This document shows positions 11,709-20,013 of a stretch of DNA of 64,000 nucleotides, one piece after another. Each line of letters begins with the position of its first letter. The first letter of the stretch is position 1. A program made the position numbers and the translations under genes. The notes under the pieces were generated by a model. That model searched no databases and was not told where the DNA came from. It saw nothing but the letters and a program-made list of their open reading frames with translations. The stretch is taken from assembly GCA_902806595.1 (NCBI GenBank), contig CADCXC010000003.1, positions 434,001 to 498,000 on the forward strand, read 5' to 3'. The stretch is from Pyrenopolyporus hunteri. Its lineage: Eukaryota; Ascomycota; Sordariomycetes; Xylariales; Hypoxylaceae.

Positions 11709-12733
11709 ATGGACGTAGAGGGAGCTCAGGATTCTGACGCTGTTTCGGCGGACGCCAGCGAAACAGGTATGGGCCAGACAGATTCCCGGAGATTTTCAAA
11801 TGGCTAACGAAATAGACATCGACGAGAATGAAGATTTAGACGGACTAGACGTACTTCGCATTCTCGAGGAAGGCCTCGAGTACAAACTCGAGCTCGAGAG
11901 GACTGGAACGCACATCCAGCAGCATCTTGAAGATCTCAAAAGACTCCAGAAGAAGCTCGACGACTTGATTGATAAGGAAGCCTTCCTCAGAAAAGAAAGT
12001 GTAATGTCTCATTTGAGATTCCAACTGTTGTTCATGGAGGCGGATGTGAATTGTCTCCGCGATATTCTTTCGGCAATCCCAGACGAACCACCCGAGAGGA
12101 CGAACGCCGCCAAACTGACCGCCGGCCAAACTTTGCCTGGGCCCGTTGCCATGAATCCCAAAGTGCTCCGTGATATGGGCCTGGGCGACCTAGCGGATCT
12201 TGTCACCAAGGAAGTGACTAAGTTGTTTCCTTCACCCGCTGCGCCGAAGCCCCCGAAACCCTACCTGAGAACAAAAGGACGTAGAGTAAAATCGAAAGCA
12301 CGAAATCCTACGCACCCCAAGAGACAAGCCCCGCAGGCGACACGCCCGAAGAGTCCAGTGAGTCGAAAACAGTGGCGGAAGAGGAAGCTGGGTATGAAGA
12401 AAGTAGGAAAGAAGTTACGCTTGCGTCGAATGAAGGTAGAGATGATGGGATCACGCACGCTTGAGGCCATGGAGAACATTGTAAGGGTGATCGACAGGGC
12501 AAAAGATTACGTCTCCACCACTCAGGGTTATGTTCTGCTCGTCCGAATGACGGGGAAGTTATTTGGTTGGAAACCTCCGACCGCGTTACTTTGTTTACAG
12601 ACGTTTCGACGCAAGGGAAAGATCGTACGCCCAAAGGGACAGGTTGTTTAACCCGTCTTCTAAGGCATCGATTGACCCGGTCGCTACGATATGGAAGGGT
12701 TTTGACACTCAATACAGACTAGGTAACAACTAG
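11709..12733 (+). pseudogene. Unrecognised gene with apparent frameshifts (possible pseudogene)
   Basis: Exon 11709-11766 splices at GTATGG to 11816, giving an acidic start and a helical, coiled-coil-like N-terminal half (about 150 residues, with LELERTGTHIQQHLEDLKRL). That frame stays open to 12651 (297 residues), but from about 12240 it becomes an odd Lys/Arg-rich sequence. Protein-like segments then appear in the other two frames: an acidic Ser/Glu stretch (SESKTVAEEEAGYEES), then KITSPPLRVMFCSSE, then GEVIWLETSDRVTLFTDV, then NPSSKASIDPVATIWKG, ending at a stop at 12731-12733. This suggests several indels in a once continuous gene. Unannotated introns could explain some of the switches; sequencing errors are another option. 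Family not recognised. Confidence 0.5.
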
Positions 12734-13493
12734 TGGACGCCGTCATGTTTATCGATGGCCTGATCCTTTCCATTTCTCTTCGGAGCAGCACTAAACAGAG
12801 AAAGTTTATTAACAGAGACCTTTACTAAGCATAGAAATGTAAGGTGTAACGAGTTCGTCTCTCTAGGGGGCGGCAAATTCAGCTAGGTTCTCCTACGGCT
12901 CAATACTCAGAGCCGCATATTTGGGCGCGAGAGTTGACGATGTTGAAATAGCAACCAGGGAACGGCTTTCAATAATAACAGCTAATATGCTGAACAGGGA
13001 ATGTCCACGTCAACCAAGATCCTATCACATTACGCACGGAGCTTCTCATCAGCCGCCTTATACAATGGTCGCACACTATATTACATGACGAGCCGGATCT
13101 CGTCCACGAAACGGATCGGCAACCAGCATCAGAATCTAGACCAGAGTATATACCTAACTGCCATCAATTCGCGGAGACCCCGCGTTCACGACGATCCCTA
13201 CAGCTAATTCGCCAAGGCGGAAGATTGACCATGCAAAGAACACGACCGAGCCCGATCAGGAAAATTGTCTATTTAGCCAACGAGCTTATATAAACCAAAC
13301 GGTGGCGGCAATGGCATTGAGTAGATTGCTCGCCCCTGGGCAATGTAAATCTGCTCCGCATCAGCTATTGCGTGAGGTTCGCGACTAGATGACGGGCCAG
13401 TATTTATACCCGACCCGGGTCCTGGGAGAGTACCCCTAAACGACGGATCGACGCTTCAGGTAAATAATATTACTATCGTCAACGAAGTTCAAT
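12734..13493. other. Intergenic region upstream of the PEBP-like gene
   Basis: No gene recognised. Two TATA-like boxes precede the next gene: TATATAAA at 13287-13294 and TATTTATA at 13401-13408; the second is about 90 bp before the ATG and the better core-promoter candidate. Confidence 0.4.
13401..13408 (+). promoter_or_regulatory. TATA-like box of the PEBP-like gene
   Basis: TATTTATA about 90 bp upstream of the ATG at 13494, followed by a GC-rich palindromic stretch (CCCGACCCGGGTCC). Spacing fits a core promoter; function is inferred. Confidence 0.35.
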
Positions 13494-14186
13494 ATGAAGA
13501 GCTCAAGCATCTTGTCCGCACTAGCCCTGGCCGGCGCTTCCGTTGCGCAGACTCCGGAGGGCTTCACCCCCGCCGTGGAGCAGAAGCTGGAAGTCACTTT
13601 CGGGACCAAGTCCGTGACGCCCGGTCTGGCGCTGACGAGAGCGGATACCTCGAGGCAGCCAACCATCGGCCTAAGCATTCCCGCGAACGGCACCTACCTA
13701 TGGCTGATGATCGGTAAGGAAGCTCCTTAGAATCACGGAAAATTCCTGCTGGCTAATCAACTATCACAGACCTCGACGCGTAAGGGCTTACGGCCTATAT
13801 CAAGACGTTCATCGTGACTAACTTTTCATGATACCAGATCGACCAACTTCGCGAACCCCAAGCAGGGCCAACAGACCACGTACCTGCACACCGTGATCCG
13901 AGACTTCAAGGCAAGCGGTGCCGCATCCGCCGACGGGATTAGCACGCTCACCTCCACGGCCACCGGACCCGTGGCGTGGTTTGCGCCGATGCCGCCGCCG
14001 GAGAACCCCCCGCACCCGCACAGGTACACAAACCTTCTGTGGGAGCAGCCGGAAAACTGGCAAATCCCCGCCTCGGCTAGCCAAATGCTGCAGAGCCAGA
14101 AGACGGGCTTCAACGTTCCCAAGTTCATCACGGCCGCCGGTCTCAAGGACCCCATCGCTGCTAACTACTTCAACGTCACTGGTTAG
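13494..14186 (+). CDS. Secreted phosphatidylethanolamine-binding-like protein (PEBP / TFS1-like)
   Basis: Three exons, 13494-13713, 13770-13779 and 13838-14186, join in frame to 192 residues. A signal peptide (MKSSSILSALALAGASVAQ) predicts secretion. The PEBP fold is supported by the ligand-pocket motif MIDLDAST, equivalent to the DPDAP motif, and by HRYTNLLWEQP, equivalent to the conserved HRYxxLLYEQP strand. Relatives bind anionic lipid head groups or inhibit peptidases such as carboxypeptidase Y. The middle exon is only 10 nt and lies inside the DLDA motif; without it the frame and the motif are both lost. The C-terminal end (IAANYFNVTG) is typical of the fungal secreted members. Confidence 0.85.
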
Positions 14187-14450
14187 ATGACGAAGAGAGG
14201 CGTGACGAAGGATAGAAACGGCGAGGCATTGGATAAGAAAATGTATATATGAGGATAAGTTGATTTGAATCGGGCAAGGAAACCTTCCATTCATTCGATA
14301 TCAAGTCATACAATATCCAACAGACATCAATATTCCCTTTGTCAAATTGACCAACCCGTCTTATTCTCACTATGTGACTTGCGAAATCTTGACTAAAAGC
14401 AGGTATTCGTCCTACATCGTGATATTACCATAACACAGGACTCAAAACAA

Positions 14451-16079
14451 TCAAGCCATCTCCGGCGTGAACGGGAAGTAGGCCCCCCTAGGCATCGAAT
14501 CGAGCGCATCGCGGTTGATATCGTTTAGGTCCGGGTAACCCGCAACATTCATTAGAATGTCGAAGTCGGCCAGCAGCCCCTTCATGACGTGACGCACGCC
14601 CTCCTCGCCGCCAGCTCCCAGAGCATATACCCATAGACGACCCACGAATACGAATTTGGCCCCTAGCGCTAGAGCTTTAAAGACGTCGGCGCCGCCGCGG
14701 ATGCCGGAGTCGTACATGATCTATATTTGGACATTAGCATTTCGCCTCAAGCAGATAGCTAGGTAGATAAATCAAGGGGCATGTGCAAAAGTCGCCCCCT
14801 ATTTCCCATTGCCGTGTCAAAGTAACACGCATGTCAACAACAACAATAAAGACATCAAGAGGAAAGGGGAAAAAAATAACTCACATAAATCCTATCCCCC
14901 ACGGCTTCTACAATCTTCTCCAACGCATCCAAGCTCGCTATCGCGCCGTCGACCTGCCTCCCAGCATGATTCGACACCACAATCCCGTCAACACCCAACT
15001 CCGCCGCCCTGCGCGCGTCCGCGACGCTCTGGATGCCCTTGATACAGAACGGCCTCCCGCCGCTCAGCCCGCGCCACGCCTCCATAAGCCACGGCAGCCT
15101 CTCCCACGAGAACGACCGCCCGTGCCAGATGTGCTTGTCGATCCAGTCCGCGCCGACGCGCTGCTTGGCGCGCGGGTCGGCCGGGTCGAGTTTCGCCTCG
15201 CGCAGCCGCGCGAGGAAGGCCGGGTCCTGCAGCCCGAGGTCCCCGGCCCCGTGCTCGTGGTAGAAGGCGTAGTTCCCGTGCGCGGCGTCGTCGTGTCGCC
15301 AGCCGAGCTGCCATGTGTCGGTTGTTACGATGCATGCCGTGAACCCGGCGTCTGCGGCGCGCCGCAGCATGGAGAGTGTTACGGTGTCGTCGGGGCTCCA
15401 GTAGAGCTGGTAGAAGCGTACGGCGCCTTCGCCTCCATTACTTCCCTTCTCCTTCTCCTTGCCCTCGCTGGAACTAGCACCAGCAGCGGCACCCTCATCA
15501 TTAGCGCGCGCAACGTCCTCAATGCTATAGCTCCCCGCGGAACTAAGACAATACGGGATGCGCAGCTGGCCGGCGACCCGGGCGGGCGACAGCTCCCCCG
15601 TGGCGTGGTAGATGCGGTTGATGCCGATGGGGGCGAAGCCGATGGGCGCGGCGACGCGGTGGCCGAAGATGGTGGTCGCCGTGTCGCGCCGGTCCGTGTC
15701 GACCAGCATCCGCGGCACGATCTGGTGCCGGTAGAAGGCTTGCCGGTTGGCGTAGTGCGTCCATGAGAGCCCGGCGTTGCAGGACGCGTAGTGCCTGGCG
15801 AGTTTTAGTTTATAAGAGAATGATAGGGGAATGAGAAGGGGGGGGAGGGGGGAGTGAGACTTACCATCCAGATTGGCTTAGGCGTTCTCGAGCCGTCTCT
15901 CTTAGTTTGTCCGGGTCTGTAAGAGTTTGTTAGGTGAATTCCATATACCTGCGTCGAGACTTACGCGTATTGAACGGTGGATGCTTCTCCTCGTTCGGGC
16001 CCCAGAATAGCTCCCTCTGGTAGAGCCCCCATTGTGGAGTGCTGCGTAGTGTGATATTAGGGTTATCCGGGTTGCTCAT
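14451..16079 (-). CDS. FMN-dependent alpha-hydroxyacid oxidase (lactate 2-monooxygenase-like)
   Basis: Four exons (16079-15965, 15916-15865, 15794-14885, 14720-14451) join to 448 residues. The TIM-barrel FMN-dependent dehydrogenase family oxidises L-2-hydroxy acids such as lactate, glycolate or mandelate. Key parts: PIGFAPIG near the FMN phosphate, YCLSSAGSYS, FYQLYWSPD, the FMN/substrate lysine in FCIKGIQS, the catalytic His-Arg pair in SNHAGRQVDGA, and the phosphate-binding MYDSGIRGGADVFKALALGA. The N-terminus (TLRSTPQWGLYQRELFWG) resembles fungal lactate-2-monooxygenase-type proteins, without a cytochrome b2 domain. Odd feature: a Gly/Ser/Lys/Glu-rich insertion of about 25 residues (around SSSEGKEKEKGSNGG) between two strands. 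The last intron, 164 bp, is long for this window. Confidence 0.87.
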
Positions 16080-16665
16080 GATGGCGCGTGAGATAGGGGC
16101 AAATGTATGTATTACAACGCGATTTATGCTCACTCCCCTATTGATCTTAGCTTTTATCAACAGTGTTGAAGCTCTTTTTTATCTACTCCTAAAGACGCAA
16201 GCTCCCGATCGACGGCGCCGGCACATGTCCGATGACGTCGAGACGCGGTCATTGATTTGTCTATGAACCTAGGATATGACGCGGCAATAGAAGTTAAACA
16301 CGATAATAACCAAACTAATAGCTGCCTCTAGTGACTTACGCCCGAATATACTGTTGCGACTCTCCGGTATTGGCTAATGAATATGTGTATATTGACTTTT
16401 GTATATACTCCACCACCTCGAGATCTACACTTGCGACCCTCCGAGACACCGAATATTTTCCACCCGAATCAATATTTACAACGCAACAATATTCGCCAGA
16501 AGCACGAGGATATAGTACATCTTAGCCAATAGACGACAGCTAGATCGCAGACAACTTCCATTATATACCATAAGACTAATGACCATTCCTCGCGGGGCTC
16601 CCGTCTTCGACGTTCAACCCTCTTTTTTGTCTAGGAAATGAGCATGACCGAACACGACAGACGCA
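16080..16665. other. Intergenic region, no feature recognised
   Basis: Holds the promoter of the alpha-hydroxyacid oxidase and the 3' region of the secreted repeat protein. Short + strand frames (16039-16266, 16331-16525) have no domain and are probably chance. Confidence 0.35.
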
Positions 16666-17235
16666 CTAGTCCACGAATATCACCGGTCCACATCTAACCG
16701 TAGAGCACACCTTCGCAATTTCCTCGGGCTGTCCTTCTATGCCTCCAAGAGTGTAGTCCGAGTCGCCAGCGGAGTCGGCGCCGCAGACGGCTTGTACACC
16801 AGCTCTCGGACACTCGGCCATGTAGTTTTCGGTTTCCGGCTGAGGCTCGGACATGCAGCAGCAGCAGATCGACAGCTCCTTCTTAAGGCCTTGGGGCGAA
16901 GTCGGCGTGGTTGGAGTAGGGGGAGGAGTGAAGAGAGACATGCTGCCCGTCACATCAGTCGGGGTGACGAGCGACATACTGCCGTCGGTAGGTAAGGAAA
17001 ATGATACTGTCTCCGTAGTAGTGGTGAAGAGTGACATGGTACCCGTGACGTCGGGAGGAACCGAAAACGACCAGCTGCTCGTCGTGGCGCTAGGGGCAAA
17101 AAGAGACATGGTGCCCGTTACATCGGTCGGCACCGAGAACGACGGAGTGCTAGTGGTGCTTGCTTTAACGATGGGGTTCGCAGTAGCCATGCCGAGCATG
17201 GTAAGCGCAGCGAGGAGGGAGACGTTGACGTCCAT
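16666..17235 (-). CDS. Small secreted repeat-containing, cysteine-rich protein (unrecognised)
   Basis: Intronless, 189 residues. Residues 1-19 form a signal peptide ending MATA. Residues about 32-102 hold repeats of a Phe-Ser-Val-Pro-x-Asp-Val-Thr-Gly-Thr-Met-Ser-Leu-Phe unit: DVTGTMSLF at 38-46 and 62-70, DVTGSMSLF at 94-102, and a degenerate copy (DGSMSLV) at 84-90, separated by Thr/Ser-rich linkers. A Pro/Thr linker and a Lys-Lys pair (118-119) lead to a C-terminal domain with eight cysteines: a run of four at 124-127, then 142, 151, 177 and 182. I recognise no family. The architecture fits a secreted cell-wall-associated or effector-like protein, possibly O-glycosylated in the linkers; this is inference. 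No GPI-anchor signal at the C-terminus. Confidence 0.72.
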   Translation of the reverse strand: MDVNVSLLAALTMLGMATANPIVKASTTSTPSFSVPTDVTGTMSLFAPSATTSSWSFSVPPDVTGTMSLFTTTTETVSFSLPTDGSMSLVTPTDVTGSMSLFTPPPTPTTPTSPQGLKKELSICCCCMSEPQPETENYMAECPRAGVQAVCGADSAGDSDYTLGGIEGQPEEIAKVCSTVRCGPVIFVD

Positions 17236-18067
17236 CTTGGCGGCGTTACGATAGGGGCTAAGATTAGGTAGGAGGCTCTGCTAAACGACAGACTTTCGGG
17301 TCTCTAGGTGATCTATAGTTGTTAATAACTATTAATTTGATAATGCGTAATGAGAACGAACCTTATATATCAACAGCGAATATATGACGTGAACAGATGC
17401 GATACCTTTTTAGACGTCGAACATTCCAAGGCCTTCTCTTCCGCGTTTGTGGTTCCCTTTCCGAGACACAGTTGGTATATTCCCTTGGCGAATCACGGCG
17501 TCGCTGTGGTGGAAATAGCCAGAGCCGTATTGCCTAATAACCTTATTGACAAGGCGACCTAAGATTCTTGGAATCGGGGAATACCCAAAAATAGGACACA
17601 TAATATATATACTCGGGCGTCAACTCGTTACTTGTCCATAACGACTCGCGGAGCCCGGGTTTGAAGATCCAAGACGGGGACCGACCGAGAGCTGAAGGCG
17701 GCTGCTGGGAAGCATCGAGTCTAAGTGATAAATTAATACCACCTACATCCCCGAAGCCATCACACATGTAAGTTGCTTTGCCCTTCTATACTTGGTTTTC
17801 GGTCGATCTAAATCTATATTCAATATAGACTCGAGGTGAATGACCATAAAAATAGAATTGCATGTGAAAGTGATCCGAAAGCTTCCCTACACGGCGACTT
17901 GATTCTGTAGAGTTGACCTGGCGTTGCCTAGTTCTGCGGCGGGTCGGGTGAGTATTGGAGTGCACGCTTGTCGAGCATTAGTTGTCCTGAAAAAATTAAA
18001 CATTCATCATCTGGGTAAACATCAATCAGGAGTTACACATTGGGTATCTAAACGCGAATCTGTTATA
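17236..18067. other. Intergenic region, no feature recognised
   Basis: Promoter of the secreted repeat protein at the left and terminator of the copper transporter gene at the right. Short frames at 17350-17767 lie on opposite strands and show no domain. Confidence 0.35.
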
Positions 18068-18778
18068 TCAACCGCAGCACACGGACGGCTCCTCCAGGCC
18101 GCTCACCCCTTTATCTGATTGTCCGCTTTCACCTTCGACCACGACCTTAGCAATCATCCAATCGCATAAGAACTTTCCGACCCCGGCGCCGATGATGATA
18201 GATATTATGATGTAGCCGTTGAACGCCATAGCTATCAGCATGAGTATGTAAGCGACGCCGAAAGCCAGGGCGTGTATGATGGAGCGGATCAGCTGCTGCA
18301 CGGGCGTCGCCCTAAATGTGACTACCTGCGGCCCAGGAGCCGGCGCATCAGAACAGCATGAGTCCTCTGGCTTAGACGCGCGGGCTTCCGCCGCTACGTG
18401 CTGCTGGAACTGACGTAGTATGAAGCTGTCATATTCCTTGCCTAACCGGCGGAGAAACTCTAGGCATATGACGAGGAGAAAGACGCCGATGCAAGAGGCG
18501 GCAAAAGTGCCGTCATTCTCGACACGCCAGGATTCCGCGAGAAAGCCTATTAGTCGTTAGAAGTTCGTATTCCATATTGTTTTTATTTTGTTTTTCTTTC
18601 TTGTTGGGTATTTAGAGGCGGCCATACATGTACCAATAGTATTCCAGTTCCATACCATCTACATCGTCGGTCAGTTATTGTCCAGTCGGCTCTATTTCAA
18701 TTGAGAACTGGTAATAATACGTACCATATGTGTGCAAGTAGCGTTGCTACTCCCCATATCCATATGGCTGTGATCCAT
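18068..18778 (-). CDS. Ctr-family copper transporter
   Basis: Three exons (18778-18725, 18658-18634, 18546-18068) join to 185 residues. The N-terminus has the copper-capturing pattern MDHSHMDMG and CTHMM. Three membrane segments follow: about 41-56 (FAASCIGVFLLVICLEF), about 117-135 with the family MxxxM motif (Met129, Met133, in YILMLIAM), and about 138-152 with the GxxxG packing motif (Gly146, Gly150, in IIIGAGVGKF). Ctr proteins form trimers that import Cu(I) across the plasma membrane or export it from the vacuole. The short loop and tail contain Cys-Cys pairs (DSCCSD, SVCCG) that could hand copper to chaperones. The 25-nt middle exon encodes the first residues of the WNW segment. The gene diverges from the reductase at 20014, which could supply Cu(I). 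Confidence 0.9.
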
Positions 18779-20013
18779 GTTGACGGTTAATTAGAAATGT
18801 GCCGGCAAAATTCAGAAACCTCCCAAACCTTCCCGTTCAGTGCACTCGGAGGATGACACGGAAGCAGGCGGCAACTGGGCTCGGAGGCGGTTTTTATTAT
18901 AGTCTGTTTTGATGCTGGATCTGGGATGCTCGCGCGGCTTGAGGCGGAGGAACTGGCGGGTTTATCATGCGCTTCCCTCTCTTAGCCCTTTTTTACGACC
19001 TGCTCAACATGGATAGATGACGATATCTTATATCTTACAGCGACGTGAGACCATATGAGATTATAAGAGCAAGATTCGGCGTTTTGGGAAGGTCGACGAG
19101 TGAGTTTCGAGAAAGGAGACTGGGCGCGGCGACTGCGCTTACAAGTTGTAATCCCAGCTTCTTCCGTCCCTTAAACAGCACCAAGCATACGGTACGGTGC
19201 ACGCCTACGAACACAGTAGTGCCGCAAGCAAGGCAGATAAAAGATTCAGCCAGTAAACCTAGACCACAAGACCCATCAGGTCCAACGGTGTGGGAAGCAG
19301 GCGAAGTGGATACGCATCCGACCGTTTGGCCCATCAGGGTCGAGTCTTCAACGGCTTTTCGCCTCGACCGTTGGAATTCCTAGACTGTCATTGGCCTCCT
19401 TGTGGCCTTCTTGGCTCTCGCACCCTTGTGCGCCAAGCCGTCCACGCCCCCTGGAAAACGTGCTCAATCTTTCTCAAGCGTTTCCATTTAGAGGTTTAAT
19501 GGTCTAAACGGTGTCTGTTTCGAACCATCGAAGGGGCGGCATCCTTGAGTATCTTTCCCTTAAGCAACTAATTTGGGCCGTGAGCAGGTTTCCATTCACA
19601 GTCTGAGGATGACGGAAGCCCTTAATAGAAGCAATACATACCTGTGTATAATATGTATAGTAGGTAGCAGCTGGCCGCTAGGATGGGGGAGACGATATGA
19701 AAGTGGCGCGATCGCAAGTCCCGGCGCTCGGGTGCGACCTTGGATCGTTGACTTGTAAACGGGTAGACGGCCGACTTCCTGCCAAGTTAGGACAGCTGGG
19801 ACATCTCGTCCACTTATTATATTATCATTGCCTCGCCTGATTCCTGCAACGGGACGCAGGTCATCCATCAAACATCAACGGGAGCTAGTCTGCAGAACCT
19901 GCAGCCCTATTAAAAGAAACACTTCCCGCTCCTCGGGTCGCGCCAACCACCCGTGCACCGTACACGATCAAACGCTCCCCGGTGCTAGTCGTCGAGGCGA
20001 CTCGTAGAAGAAA
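18779..20013. promoter_or_regulatory. Divergent intergenic region between copper transporter and metalloreductase genes
   Basis: 1.2 kb shared by two outward-facing genes. TGCTCA, the core of the Mac1/GRISEA-type copper-response element, occurs at 19001-19006 and 19461-19466 (here as GTGCTCA) and in reverse at 19581-19586. About 0.6 copies of a given 6-mer would be expected by chance on both strands in this length. Opposing frames near 19035-19383 show no domain and are not called. Confidence 0.45.

Noticed and set aside
14783..15766. Long + strand open frame (327 codons) opposite the FMN oxidase gene
   Set aside because: Antisense shadow of a GC-rich gene: its Arg/Pro/Val-rich translation has no domain, while the - strand frame has full family motifs and matching splice sites.
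16666..17235. Secreted repeat protein as a ribosomally made peptide (dikaritin-type) precursor
   Set aside because: The repeats are not separated by Kex2 Lys-Arg sites, and no DUF3328 or tyrosinase gene is nearby; only one Lys-Lys pair precedes the Cys-rich domain.
19495..19540. TTCGAA-containing stretch considered as a tRNA T-arm
   Set aside because: No matching acceptor, D or anticodon stems could be folded on either strand.
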